Shown: positions 25,215 through 36,167 of the stretch, one piece after another
Layout of the letters: the number at the start of each line of letters is the position of its first letter
Numbering within the stretch: position 1 is the first letter of the stretch
Source of the DNA: Azospirillum thermophilum
GTDB lineage: Bacteria > Pseudomonadota > Alphaproteobacteria > Azospirillales > Azospirillaceae
Assembly: GCF_003130795.1 (NCBI RefSeq)
Contig: NZ_CP029353.1
Span: 1 to 64,000 of the forward strand
Direction of reading: 5' to 3'
DNA: 64,000 nt
The notes under the pieces: model-generated
What the model saw: only the letters and a program-made list of their open reading frames with translations
Database searches by the model: none
Told to the model about the DNA's origin: nothing
Made by a program: the position numbers and the translations under genes

Positions 25215-26138
25215 ATGGGAGACGTACATCAGCTTGTCATGGCGCATGGCCGGCAAGAGGCGCGCAACCTCGTGGATCCCAAGCGCGCCAGCGTCGTCGA
25301 CGTCGCCGCCGCGGTGCTGGAGGAGGAATCCAACGCGCTCGGCATCACCTATTCCGGATTCTGCCTGACCAGCCTGCCGCACCGCCGCCTGCCGGCCGAC
25401 GTCGAGTGGCGCCGCGACCAGGGGCGCGTCACGCTGCTGATCGAGCCGGGGCGGGAGCGCAAGCGCGACGGCAGCTTCGCCCATGTCGGCGTGCCCTACG
25501 GCGCCAAGGCCCGGCTGATCCTGCTGTATCTGCAGACCCGGGCGATCCAGGACAACAGCCGGGAGATCGAACTCGGCCGCTCGATGAACGCCTGGCTCGA
25601 CCGCATGGGGGTGTCGGCCGGCGGCTCCACCTACAAGGCGGTGCAGGAGCAGGCGACCCGCATCAACCTGTGCCGCCTGACCTTCTTCTGGGACAAGAAC
25701 GGCGCCGAGGGCTTCGCCAAGGAGAACATCGTCAGCGGCGGCATCCGCCTGCGCGACGACGACGGCCAGGGCACGCTGTGGCAGGAGACGGTGCAGCTCT
25801 CCGAGACCTTCTTCACCGCGCTGAAGCGCTCCCCGGTGCCGATCTGGGAGCCGGCGATCCGCCATATCGGCGGCTGTTCGATGGCGATCGACGTCTATGT
25901 CTGGCTCGCCTACCGGCTGCATGTGCTGCGCGAGCCGACGCCGGTCACCTGGGCCGCGCTGTTCAACCAGTTCGGCGGCGGCTACAAGGCGATGAAGCAC
26001 TTCAAGCCGGAGTTCCGCGAGGCGCTGGATCTGGCGCTGGCGGTCTATGAGGCGGCGCGGGTCGAGGTCAACGAGGCCGGCGTGATGCTGCGCCCCTCCG
26101 CCCCGCCGATTCCCGAGCGGATGATCGCCTGCCGGTGA
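25215..26138 (+). CDS. repA: RepA-family plasmid replication initiator
   Basis: 307 residues. The sequence matches the 'plasmid encoded RepA protein' family of alphaproteobacteria: ALGITYSGFCLTSLPHRRLP, GVPYGAKARLILLYLQTRAI, EIELGRSMNAWLDRMGVSAG, RLTFFWD and SMAIDVYVWLAYRLH are hallmark stretches of its winged-helix initiator core. It binds iterons and opens the origin of large plasmids or chromids. GGGAG lies 8 bp before ATG 25215, favouring it over ATG 25164. A partial iteron overlaps the stop codon. No parA/parB pair is next to it. Finding it on a dnaA-bearing chromosome is unusual. Confidence 0.88.
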   Translation: MGDVHQLVMAHGRQEARNLVDPKRASVVDVAAAVLEEESNALGITYSGFCLTSLPHRRLPADVEWRRDQGRVTLLIEPGRERKRDGSFAHVGVPYGAKARLILLYLQTRAIQDNSREIELGRSMNAWLDRMGVSAGGSTYKAVQEQATRINLCRLTFFWDKNGAEGFAKENIVSGGIRLRDDDGQGTLWQETVQLSETFFTALKRSPVPIWEPAIRHIGGCSMAIDVYVWLAYRLHVLREPTPVTWAALFNQFGGGYKAMKHFKPEFREALDLALAVYEAARVEVNEAGVMLRPSAPPIPERMIACR

Positions 26139-26389
26139 TTGCCGCCGGTGATTGCCAATGGCTCCGGCCGCGCGAATCGCGCGGAGTCGGCGATTGCCAA
26201 GAGCCGGGCCACGGGTTTGGCCGGACGGTTGGTGGAGTCGGCGATCGCCAAGGACGCCGGTCAGGGGGCGGCCGGAAACGGAAGGCGCCGGGCGGCGGGA
26301 AGCCGCTCCGGCGCTTCGGCTTTGGGGAATCCTGCTGATTCCGGTCGGTGATTGCCAAAGCGTAACGAGAATCTTGGCAATCGCCGACC
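26132..26389. repeat. Iteron block downstream of repA
   Basis: Inverted-orientation copies of the iteron (consensus here GGTCGGCGATTGCCAA) at 26145-26158, 26185-26200, 26236-26251 and 26343-26358, and one direct copy at 26374-26389. A partial copy at about 26132-26142 overlaps the repA stop codon. The last two copies face each other across 15 bp. Iterons on both sides of the initiator gene, mostly in opposite orientation, frame the whole module. Confidence 0.82.
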
Positions 26390-26393
26390 GCGC

Positions 26394-27647
26394 TCACTTC
26401 CCGGCGCCGGGAGCCGCCGGCTCGCGGCTCTGGAACAGCCGGCCGCGCTCCGTCACCAGGACGGTCAGCAGGGCGAGCGCGCCGAGGCTGAGGAAGCCGA
26501 TGCACAGCGGGCGGACCGTCCCGTCGAAGGACTGGCCGACCATCCAGCCGCACAGGGCCGCCGCCGCCGTCGTGTAGAAGCCGATGAAGGAGGAGCCCAT
26601 GCCGGCGACATGGCCGAGCGGCTCCATCGACAGCGCGTTGAAGTTCGGGCCGATCAGGCCGAAGCAGAAGAAGCTGACGGCGAGGAAGCCGCAGAAGACG
26701 AAGAGCGGCAGTTCCTGCGGGAAGCCCAGCACCGCCAGCACGCCCCAGGACAGCAGGTTGATGATCAGCGCCACATGCGACACCCGCCGCATGCCGAGCC
26801 GGCCGACCAGCCGCGCGTTGGTCAGCGAGGCCAGCGCCATCGCCGCCGCGATCGCACCGAAGGCCAGCGGGAACAGGTCACCCAGCTTGTAGACGTCGAC
26901 GAAGATCTGCTGGGCCGAACCGACGTAGCTGAGCAGCCCGCCGAACATGAAGCCGGCGGCCACCGTGTAGCCGACCGTCACCCGCGTGGTGACCACCCGG
27001 TGGAAGGCGTTGCCCAGCGCCGCCGCGGTCAGCGGCATGCGGTCGCCGGCCGGCCGCGTCTCCGGCAGGCGCAGGCCCGACCAGACGAGCGCGACGGCCG
27101 AGGCGAGGAACAGCACGCCGAACACCCATGGCCAGGTGCCGACCCACAGGATGCTCTCGCCCACCATCGGCGCGATGATCGGCACGATGATGAAGACCAT
27201 CATGACGAAGGACATGACGCGCGCCATCTCGCGTCCGACGAAGCAGTCGCGCACGATGGCGATGGCGACGATGCGCGGCGCCGCGGCGCCGAAGCCCTGG
27301 AGCGCGCGGGCCGCCAGCAGCAGCCCGAAGCTGGGCGCCAGCGCCGCCCCCAGCGACCCGATGGCGAAGATGACGAGCCCGACCGCCAGCACCGGCTTGC
27401 GTCCGAAGCGGTCCGACAGCGGCCCGTGGAAGGGTTGGCCGACGGCGAAACCCAGCATGTAGGCGGTGATGATGAACTGCTGGTCGTTGGCCCCGGCCAG
27501 CCGGTACTCGTGCGCGATCTCGGGAAGGGCGACCAGCATGATGTCGATGGACAGCGCCGTCATCGCCATCAGCAGCGCGGTCAGGGCGACGAACTCGACG
27601 AATCCGAGCCCGATCGTCCGCGAAGAGGAGGAGGAATTGTCAGCCAT
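26394..27647 (-). CDS. MFS drug-resistance transporter (Bcr/CflA family)
   Basis: 417 residues from ATG 27647, with 12 hydrophobic segments. The Bcr/CflA signature is visible: ALSIDIMLVALPEIAHEYRL, the loop GQPFHGPLSDRFGRKPVLAV and RALQGFGAAAPRIVAIAIVR. Proton-coupled efflux of drugs such as bicyclomycin or of sulfonamides is known for the family; the actual substrate is unknown. An in-frame extension to 27731 exists but is Arg-rich and not membrane-like. Its 3' end abuts the last iteron. Confidence 0.92.
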   Translation of the reverse strand: MADNSSSSSRTIGLGFVEFVALTALLMAMTALSIDIMLVALPEIAHEYRLAGANDQQFIITAYMLGFAVGQPFHGPLSDRFGRKPVLAVGLVIFAIGSLGAALAPSFGLLLAARALQGFGAAAPRIVAIAIVRDCFVGREMARVMSFVMMVFIIVPIIAPMVGESILWVGTWPWVFGVLFLASAVALVWSGLRLPETRPAGDRMPLTAAALGNAFHRVVTTRVTVGYTVAAGFMFGGLLSYVGSAQQIFVDVYKLGDLFPLAFGAIAAAMALASLTNARLVGRLGMRRVSHVALIINLLSWGVLAVLGFPQELPLFVFCGFLAVSFFCFGLIGPNFNALSMEPLGHVAGMGSSFIGFYTTAAAALCGWMVGQSFDGTVRPLCIGFLSLGALALLTVLVTERGRLFQSREPAAPGAGK

Positions 27648-27741
27648 GGCGCGACTGTGAAGCGGTCTCACCGGTTCGGCAAGCCGCCACCGTCGCTCCG
27701 GCCGCATGGCTGCCCTTAGGGCAGCCCCCATGGCAGCCGGC

Positions 27742-29135
27742 CTACCGGAGTCCCGGCATCCCGTCTCCGGCCCGTCGCCGGCGATAGCGGCTTGCCAGCC
27801 CCGCCGCCAGCAGCCCGACCGCCACGGCGATCGAGGGGACGGCCGTCATCTGGTACCGGGGGATGTTCAGGCTGATCAGCGGGTAGAAAATCAGGTTGAA
27901 CATGCCGATCGAGAGGACGATCGCGACCAGCATCCTCCGGTTTCTGATCGATTGCCACAGGACGATGAAGAATGCCGGCAACCCGACGACGATGAATTCA
28001 TCCACCCAGATGCCGCGATAGAAAACCGGAACGGTCGACAGGACGTAGCGGACGGGATTCGTGACGATATCCCTGATGATGCTGCGATCCAGTTCCTTGA
28101 CGGCGTCCGCCTCGCTCAGCCCCTTGGCCCTCCTCAGCTCTTCGACCCGGCGTCCGTAGCCGAACTGCCCGACCTGGTAGAATCCGGTGGGGTGGCCCAG
28201 ATCGAAGGGATCCACCACCTCGGCCGGAAAGAGACGCATCGCCATGTCGTCGCCGAACCCGCGCGTCCAGTAGAGGAACGCGGCGGCATATTGCTGCGCG
28301 GACATGTGGTTGAAGACTTCGCGGGTGCTCAGGGCGATCCCCGAGCGGGAATCCGTGAAGGTCAGACGCCCCGCGGACAGGTCGTTGCGGGCCACCCACC
28401 CCCGATCATCAGGGAGTAGACAACGAAAACAGCCAGTCCGGCCGAAGAGACCAGACGCCGTGTCTGCGGCCTTGCAAGCGCAACGACCGCTGCCGCGACC
28501 AGCGACAGCATCGTGAAGTACAGGAAGACGGCCTTGACCAAGGTCAGCGCCGCCAGCGTCCCGCCGACGACCAGCCAGCGCCCGCCCCCCTTGGATCGGG
28601 CCGCCCAGACGGTGGCGAGCATCACGAGCGTCAGCAGCCACAGCGCAAGATGGTCGGAGGCGATGTAGTACCATCCCTTGTGCATCTGCAGGTTCAGGAG
28701 GAGATAGCCGCCCGCCACCGTCGCGGCCAGCGGGCTGCCGGTCAGCAGCCAGGTTGCGGCAAACAGCGTGAGGCCGGCGAGGCCGATCAAGACGGCATTC
28801 GCCAATTGCGGAGCGCGATAGATGCGATCGTCACAGCTCCGCGGCTCCTCCACGCAGTCGGGCATGAACCGGGAAAAGGCCGGGTCCACCGCCATGATCA
28901 TCGCGAGGACCGTCGCGTAGCCCGGTTCCCTGCCGATGCCGGGAGTGGCGCCATCGGGGGACGGGGACGACGAGAACACACCATGATTATAGATGTGGTA
29001 GGCTTCCAGCAGATATTCCGGACTGTCCCCGGCCTCTGCCTCCGGTGGCCGGATGTGAGCCGCGTAAAACAATGAACACAAGATCGAAAAAACGACAAAA
29101 CCAGAAATAATTACCCGCTTCTTCCCTATGGTCAT
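27742..29135 (-). pseudogene. GT-C-like polytopic membrane protein, frameshifted
   Basis: Two overlapping frames together make one about 465-residue multi-membrane protein. The first starts near ATG 29135 (MTIGKKRVIISGFVVFSILC) and has the extracytoplasmic-loop pattern GDSPEYLLEAYHIYNHGVF ... REPGYATVLA typical of ArnT/GT39-type lipid-linked sugar transferases. Reading continues in the other frame from WVARNDLSAGRLTF to the C-terminal membrane segments. The break is at a C5 run (28399-28403, plus strand) where six bases would restore the frame. The 5' end is AT-richer than its surroundings. The transferred sugar and acceptor are unknown, and a sequencing error is possible. Confidence 0.7.
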
Positions 29136-29319
29136 TTTTTGCTCTGTCACAATGGGATGGTCGTTCAATACAGGGGAAAACCGGAACGGCGCGTATTTTT
29201 CCGAAGTACAGACCGGTCGCTGCGTTTGGCGGGAAATTATGCAAGCACGGCCTGCAGCTTCCAGGGAGCACCGGTCCCCGCGGGCCCGGCAAAACCAGGA
29301 CACCGCGATCAGGACATGG

Positions 29320-29353
29320 AAAGGCCCCGAAACGCGTGGCGTTTCAGGGCCTT
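29320..29353 (-). terminator. Residual tRNA-Thr terminator at the left island end
   Basis: AAAGGCCCCGAAACGC-GTG-GCGTTTCAGGGCCTT hairpin. It corresponds in place and outer stem to the hairpin downstream of the intact tRNA-Thr at 42217-42250, and marks what was the original chromosomal 3' flank of the tRNA. Confidence 0.65.
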
Positions 29354-29359
29354 GAAAAC

Positions 29360-29405
29360 TGGTGCCGCAACAGGGATTTGAACCCCGGACCTACTGATTA
29401 CGAAT
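29360..29405. repeat. attL: 46-bp duplicate of tRNA-Thr 3' half
   Basis: Identical over 46 bp to 42255-42300, starting at the CCA-encoding TGG and running through the T-arm, variable region and anticodon stem to the anticodon loop. After 29405 the sequence diverges (AAGGC instead of CAGTTG), so there is no functional tRNA here. Confidence 0.92.
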
Positions 29406-29537
29406 AAGGCGCTCCATACCGAAACGGGATGACGCAATCCGACGCGGACCCCGCTAAACACATTGATATGTCGTCTTATTTCGAGTTACCCTCTGACTCT
29501 GTGACGACACAGGGCGACACTAAATGCGGGTCCGCAA

Positions 29538-29557
29538 GGTCCGCTACGGGTCCGCTG
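29538..29557. repeat. Candidate integrase arm-type site, left
   Basis: GGTCCGCTACGGGTCCGCTG, identical to 42167-42186 near the other island end. The unit GGTCCGC recurs at 29529, 29538, 29549 and 29560, giving a small tandem cluster 130 bp inside attL and just before the integrase start. Confidence 0.5.
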
Positions 29558-29586
29558 TAGGTCCGCTGAAACGTCCGGGGGAAGAC

Positions 29587-30888
29587 ATGAAGCTCACTGA
29601 AAGGACCATTGCGGCGCTGGCTTGCGAAGAGGGCAAGCGCGACCGGCTGGTGTTCGATGACACGGTGTCCGGGCTGGGCGTTCGTATCACTGCATCCGGT
29701 AGCAAGACCTTCCTCGTTCAGTACACGGTGGCCGGACAGAAGCGCCGCGTTCCCCTGGGACGCTGGGGAAGCCTGTCGCTCGACCAAGCCCGCACAGCCG
29801 CCCGTGGCATCCTGGGCGACGTGGCGAAGGGTGCGGACCCAGCTGCGGACCTGAAAGCCGCCCGTGAAGCCGCCGCGACGGAGGCGCAAGCCGAAAAGCT
29901 CACGCTGCGCGTCCTGCTGGAAGATTGGGACAAGCTCGGGCTGGTCAGCCGGCGGGACAGCTACCGCAAGGAAGCGGTGCGCGCGGTGTCCACCGTCTTC
30001 GCCGCCTTCCTCGACCGGCGGGCCGACGCCATCACCCGCGCCGACGCGGTGCGCACCCTCGACGCCCTGGTGAAGAACGGCAAGCATGCCATGGCCGGGC
30101 GCACGCTGGCCTATGGCCGCGCCTGTTTCGGCTGGGCCGTGAAGCGTGACCGGCTGGCCGCCAACCCATTCCAGGGGCTTCCCATCCCCGCCGCCATCAC
30201 CGCGCGGGATCGGGTGCTGTCGGATGAGGAGGTGGGCGCGATCTACGAGGCCGCCGGGACGCTGGGCTATCCCTTCGCCCCGCTGGTCCGCCTGCTGCTG
30301 TTGACCGCGCAACGGCGCGATGAGGTGGCGGGCATGCGCTGGTCCGAAATCAGCGACGACATGACCGTATGGACGTTGCCGGGCGACCGGGCGAAGAACG
30401 GCAAGCCCCATGTCGTTCACCTGTCCGACGAAGCCCGCGCCGTTCTGGCGACCGTCCCCCGGCAACAGGACGATGAGGGACACCCCATTGACCTGCTGTT
30501 CACCACCACCGGCAAAACCCCCGCGTCGGGCTTTTCCAAGGCTACGGAGCGGCTAACCATCGCGGTTGAGAAACACCGGATCGCGCTGGCGGAGAAAGCC
30601 GGGAGGAAGCCGCCGAAGCCGATGCCGGAATGGCGGCTGCATGATTTCCGCCGGTCCTGCGTCACTTGGCTGGCCGGGGCGGGCTTCTCCCCCCATGTCG
30701 CGGACAAGCTGCTGAACCATGTCGCGGCGGGCGGGCTGTCGGACGTGGGCCGCGTCTACCAGCGCAACGCCTTCCTGCCCGAACGCAAAGCCGCCCTGGA
30801 AACCTGGGGGAAGCATGTCCTGGCCTGTGTGGACGGCAAACGGTCGGAAACCGGCAACATCGTACCCCTTCCGGTGCGGAGCGCCTGA
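29587..30888 (+). CDS. int: Tyrosine-type site-specific integrase
   Basis: 433 residues from ATG 29587. The N-terminal Arm DNA-binding domain (DUF4102-like: KLTERTIAALACEEGKRDRL, then DTVSGLGVRITASGSKTFLVQY) is followed by a core-binding domain and a catalytic domain. Catalytic residues are visible: Arg in LLTAQRRDEVAGMRW, Lys near GDRAKNGKPH, His-x-x-Arg in LHDFRRSCVTWL, and Tyr in GRVYQRNAFL. It should integrate and excise the island at tRNA-Thr. An in-frame codon at 29524 is possible but would run through the GGTCCGC repeats. Confidence 0.95.
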   Translation: MKLTERTIAALACEEGKRDRLVFDDTVSGLGVRITASGSKTFLVQYTVAGQKRRVPLGRWGSLSLDQARTAARGILGDVAKGADPAADLKAAREAAATEAQAEKLTLRVLLEDWDKLGLVSRRDSYRKEAVRAVSTVFAAFLDRRADAITRADAVRTLDALVKNGKHAMAGRTLAYGRACFGWAVKRDRLAANPFQGLPIPAAITARDRVLSDEEVGAIYEAAGTLGYPFAPLVRLLLLTAQRRDEVAGMRWSEISDDMTVWTLPGDRAKNGKPHVVHLSDEARAVLATVPRQQDDEGHPIDLLFTTTGKTPASGFSKATERLTIAVEKHRIALAEKAGRKPPKPMPEWRLHDFRRSCVTWLAGAGFSPHVADKLLNHVAAGGLSDVGRVYQRNAFLPERKAALETWGKHVLACVDGKRSETGNIVPLPVRSA

Positions 30889-31002
30889 CCACGTTGGACC
30901 GTATGGAACGGCGCGCATAGCCGATCTTGCGAGACTATCTTTCCGCGTAACCGCTATGGCATGAAGGAGGCGCTTTTCGTCCGTTCGTGAGGATTTTTCA
31001 TA

Positions 31003-34000
31003 ATGAACGCCGCCCTTGCTCAACTCCTTGAAGAGTTCCGGTCCTATGCCCAAACGGAACGTGAGAAGGGCGGGTATTTCGAGCGCTTCGCCGTGGCCTT
31101 CATCAAGAACGATCCGGGCATGCGGCAGGAATACGAAGACGCATGGCTCTATTCGGAATGGGCCACGCGGAACGGTCTGAACGCCAAGGACACCGGGATT
31201 GATGCGGTCGCCAAGATCAAGGACGAAGACAGCTTTTGCGCGATCCAGTGCAAGTTCTACCAGACCGGACACCGGATACAGCGCGCGGACCTGGACAGCT
31301 TCTTTACCGCATCCGGGGTGCGGAAGTTCACGCGCCGCCTGATCATCGACACCACGGACGCGCCTTGGGGAACCAACGCCGAAGCGGCATTGGAGGATCA
31401 AGACAAGCCAGTGTCCCGGATCGGGCTGGACCGGCTGAGCGACAGCCCGATTGATTGGTCGGCCTACCTGCTGCGCGATGAAATCCGACTCGCGCCGAAG
31501 AAGGAAATCCGCCCCCACCAGCAAGAGGCATTGGAAGCCGTCCGTAACGGCTTGGCAGAGGCCGACCGTGGCAAGCTGATCATGGCGTGCGGCACCGGCA
31601 AGACCTTCACCGGCTTGAAGATCGCCGAGGATTTGGCGGGCACCGGCAAGACCGTGCTGTTTCTGGTCCCGTCGCTGGCCTTGATGAGTCAGACCATCCG
31701 CGAATGGACCATCGACGCGGCGCTACCGTTGCGCGCCTTCGCCGTCTGTTCAGATGTGCAGGTCGGCAAGCGCCGCCGCTCCAACAGCGACGTTGCCGAG
31801 ATCGAAACCCACGATCTGGATTACCCCGCCACCACCGACGCGGCCAAGCTGGCGCAACGCGCGGCGCAGCCGGCCCCCGACCGCATGACCGTGGTGTTCT
31901 CCACCTACCAATCCATTCAGGTCATTTCCGACGCACAGAACAGGCACGGTCTGGGCGCGTTCGACCTGATCATCTGCGACGAAGCCCACCGCACGACGGG
32001 CGCGACGCTGGACGGTGACGAGGAAAGCAACTTCGTCAAGATCCACAACCAAGACTTCATCGCGGGCGCCAAGCGGCTCTACATGACCGCGACCCGCGCG
32101 TGTTCGGCGATGCGGTCAAGAGCAAGGCCAATGAAGCATCCGCCGTCCTGTGTTCGATGGATGACGAGACGCTTTACGGCAAAACCCTGTTCACCCGTGG
32201 GTTCGGCTGGGCCGTCGAGAACAAGCTGTTGACCGACTACAAGGTTCTTGTGCTGGCGGTAGACGAAACCCTGGTCAGCAGCGGCGTGCAACGCCGTCTG
32301 GCCGATGGAACGTCCGAACTGAAGCTGGACGACGCCACCAAGATCATCGGCTGTTACAAGGCGCTGACCAAGCATGGTCTGCATGGCGACCTGCCGACCG
32401 ACACTCAGCCGATGAAACGGGCGCTGGCCTTCTGCAAGGACATCGCCACGTCAAAGCTGATCCAGCAGGAATTCGCCCAAGTCGTCGCCGAATATCTGGA
32501 GTCTGACGAAGGCAAGGCGACCACGGCCGATGACGAAGTGCTGGAATGCCAGTTGGAGCATGTGGACGGCACCTTCAACGCCAAGGACCGCAACCGGCTG
32601 TTGGAGTGGTTGAAGGAAGACCATGACGGCAACGCCTGCCGCATCCTGACCAACGCCCGCTGTCTGTCGGAAGGGGTGGACGTTCCGGCGCTGGACGCCA
32701 TCCTGTTCATGCATCCGCGCAAGTCACAGATTGACGTAGTTCAGTCGGTCGGCCGGGTGATGCGCCGCGCCACCGACAAGAAGCTGGGCTATGTCATCCT
32801 CCCCGTGGGCGTTCCGGCCGGGGTGACGCCGGAAGAGGCGTTGAACGATAACGACCGTTACCGCGTGGTCTGGCAAATCCTGAACGCCCTGCGCTCCCAC
32901 GACGAACGCTTTGACGCCATGATCAACAAGGTTGATCTGGGCGTTGACGTGTCCGATCACATCGAAGTGGTGGCCGTGGTCAAGGACCTGCCCGAAGCCA
33001 CCGAAAAGGGCACGGGCAAGGCCGATGTTGGCGGCAAGCCGTCGTCCGACAGCGACGATGACCGGGGCGACGACCGGCCGCAGGACACCGGCCCGGCGCA
33101 AGCCTCCTTCGTCTTCGATGAGATTTCCCGCGCCATCATGGCGAAGATCGTCAAGAAATGCGGACGGCGGGACTATTGGGAGGATTGGGCCACCGACATC
33201 GCCAAGATCGCCCAAACCCACATCACCCGCATCACCGCCCTGGTGGAGAAGCCCGGCACCCCGGAACGCAAGGCGTTTGACGCCTTCCTGGCCGAAATCC
33301 GCGACGATTTAAACGACAGCGTGACCCCGGCCGAAGCCGTCGAGATGCTGGCGCAACACATCATCACCCGCCCGGTGTTCGATGCGCTGTTCGAGGGCTA
33401 CAGCTTCGCCCAAAGCAACCCGGTGTCGGTGGCGATGCAGCGCGTGTTGGCCGCCCTGGACGAACACAATCTGGACAAGGAGTCCGCCAGCCTCGAAAAA
33501 TTCTATGACAGCGTGCGGCGCCGCGCGGCTGGAATTGATAAGGCGGAAGCAAAACAGAAGATCATTGTCGAACTGTACGACAAATTTTTCCGCAATGCCT
33601 TCCCGAAGATGACCGAACGGCTGGGGATTGTTTACACCCCCGTCGAGATTGTCGATTTCATCATTCATTCTGTGAATGAGGTTCTTCAATCGGAGTTCGG
33701 CCAGACGCTGGGCAGCAAGGGCGTTCACATCATCGACCCGTTTGTCGGAACCGGAACCTTCATCACCCGCCTGCTGCAATCCGGTCTGATCCGCCGGGAG
33801 GAGATGGAACACAAGTACCGCCACGAAATCCACGCCAACGAAATGGTTCTGCTGGCCTACTACATCGCCGCGATCAATATCGAAGCGGTGTATCACGGCA
33901 TCATGGGCGGGGAGTATGTATCTTTCGATGGTATTTGCTTGACTGATACATTCCAGCTTTATGAGCAGGAAAAGGATTTGGTCAGTGATTTGATGGCGGA

Positions 34001-35933
34001 TAATAGCAATCGCCGCACCCGACAAAAAGATCTGGATATTCGGGTAATCGTTGGCAATCCTCCTTATTCCGCAGGGCAAGGCAATTCGAACGACAACGCT
34101 GCAAATTTGGGATATCCAAAGCTTGATCAAAAGATCCGTGATACCTATGCAGCGCGCTCAAGTGCGACCAACAAAAACGCACTGTATGATAGTTACATCC
34201 GCGCCATCCGCTGGGCTAGTGATCGCATCGGAGATGCTGGCGTTGTGGCCTACGTTTCCAACGCCGGTTGGCTCGACGGCAACACGACCGATGGGCTTCG
34301 GAAATGCTTGAGCGATGAATTCTCAAGTATTCACGTCTTTCACTTGCGCGGAAATCAGAGGACTTCCGGTGAGCGATCCAAGAAAGAAGGGGGGAAGGTC
34401 TTTGGCAGTGGCAGCCGGACGCCGGTAGCCATCACGTTGCTGGTGAAAAATCCAAGCATTACGACCCAATGTCACATTCGTTTACATGATATTGGAGACT
34501 ATCTAACCCGAGAAGAAAAGTTGGCTATCGTATCTCGTTTCGGCAGTGTTGGCGGGATTGACCAAAAGAAAGGCTGGAAAAATATCACGCCTGACGTGCA
34601 TGGCGATTGGCTGGGGCAGAGAGACAAAAGCTTCGATGCGTTTATAGCAATCGGAGACAAAGAGAGTGAACAGGCCGCAGCCGTATTTTCTAACTTCTCA
34701 AGAGGAATAGCAACCGCACGAGATGCGTGGTGTTACAATTTCAGTTACAATTCTCTTGCATCCAATATGAGTGCGATGATCAATTTTTATAACCATGAAG
34801 TCGATAGATTTTCCGCATTGCATTTCGGGAAAGATCGAAATGTGCGCGATGAACTTATAGATGATTTCGTCAACAGTGATCCGTCAAAAATCAGCTGGAG
34901 TCGGGGCCTTAAGAGTGATATCGCGAAAGGAAAAAAGCATAATTTTGATGGTTCTCGGATTCTCCCAAGTATCTATCGGCCATTTACTCGATCCTGGCTT
35001 TATTGCAGTCGTCATTTTAACGACATGATCTATCAAATTCCGCGCATCTACCCGGATGCATCGGTAAAAAATCAAGTGATATGTGTTCCGGGCAAAGGTG
35101 GAGACAAAGGGTTCTCTGCGCTGATGCTCGGCTCAATCCCTGATCTTAATCTTGCGCCTGGAATGGGAGGATATCAGTGCTTTCCCCGCTATCTTTATGA
35201 AGAGGTAACGGTAAAGGCCAGCGATGCCCCGCAACGTGGACTGTTCGATAGCGCCCCCAATACAGCAGGGGATAAATACACCCGTCGCGACGCCATCACG
35301 GACGAAGGCTTGGCGCACTTCCAAGCCGCCTATCCAGGCGAGTCCATCACCAAAGACGACCTGTTCTATTACGTCTATGGCCTGCTGCATTCGGAGGAAT
35401 ATCGGGATCGGTACGCCGACAACCTGTCCAAACAGTTGCCGCGCATCCCCGCCGTCAAGCCCTATGCCAACTTCCGGGCCTTCGTCGAGGCTGGGCGGGC
35501 CTTGGGTACGCTTCACGTCGATTACGAGAGCGTGGAACCCTATCCGCTGACCTTCACCCGTGGCGATGTCGGATTGGCCCCGCCCGCCGACCCGCAGAGC
35601 TTCTATCGGGTGGAACAGATGAAGTTCGCTGGCAAGCGCCCGAAGCTGGACAAGACGACGGTGATCTACAACGCCAACATCACCGTGACCGGCATTCCGC
35701 TGGAAGCCTATGACTATGTGGTCAACGGCAAGTCGGCGATTGATTGGGTGATGGAACGCCAATGCGTGAAGACCGACAAGGCCAGCGGCATCGTGAATGA
35801 CGCCAACCTGTACGCCATCGAAACCGTGGGCGATCCGGCCTATCCGTTGAAGCTGTTGCAGCGGGTGATTACCGTGAGCCTCGAAACCATGAAGATCGTC
35901 CGCGCCCTGCCCCCACTGGGCGACCTGTCGTAA
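31003..35933 (+). pseudogene. Type ISP-like single-chain restriction-modification enzyme, one frameshift
   Basis: The whole reading is about 1,643 residues, the size of Type ISP enzymes such as LlaBIII. Order: Mrr-like PD-(D/E)xK nuclease (GIDAVAKIKDEDSFCAIQCKFY, cut across two lines of evidence: Asp67, Gln82/Lys84), SF2 helicase (MACGTGKTF, IICDEAHRTTG, YMTAT), helicase lobe 2 (SVGRVMRR), gamma-class N6-adenine methyltransferase (DPFVGTGTF about residue 908; NPPY about 1016), then a target-recognition region. The frame breaks at a C3 run (32093-32095); a fourth C would restore the expected TATPRVFGDAV. From about 33915 to 35260 the DNA is much AT-richer, suggesting a swapped specificity module. 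A sequencing error may explain the break. Confidence 0.88.
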
Positions 35934-36167
35934 CCGGGACCATCGGCGCATCCGGTGAAGGGATGGGGCCAGCCGCTTGGCCCTTTCCCGCAAAAGCGAT
36001 ACCTCTGAGGCAAAATTGAGTTCCATTCGCACAACGTCATGTTCCGCAGGTGCTCTGCCTCGTTTAATCGCGAGGTAGAACATGAAAATTTGGCTTCCTC
36101 AGGATGGTTACACAGGAAATATCAACAACATTCCCCAAACAGCACCATAAAAACATGGAATAAAAGC

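Noticed and set aside
29360..29405. Second tRNA-Thr gene at the left island end
   Set aside because: Only the 3' half matches; the D-arm and acceptor 5' strand are missing, so it is attL, not a gene.
32093..32095. Programmed frameshift in the Type ISP-like enzyme
   Set aside because: No slippery heptamer of known kind is seen, and the same one-base pattern occurs in unrelated neighbouring genes; a homopolymer undercall is simpler.
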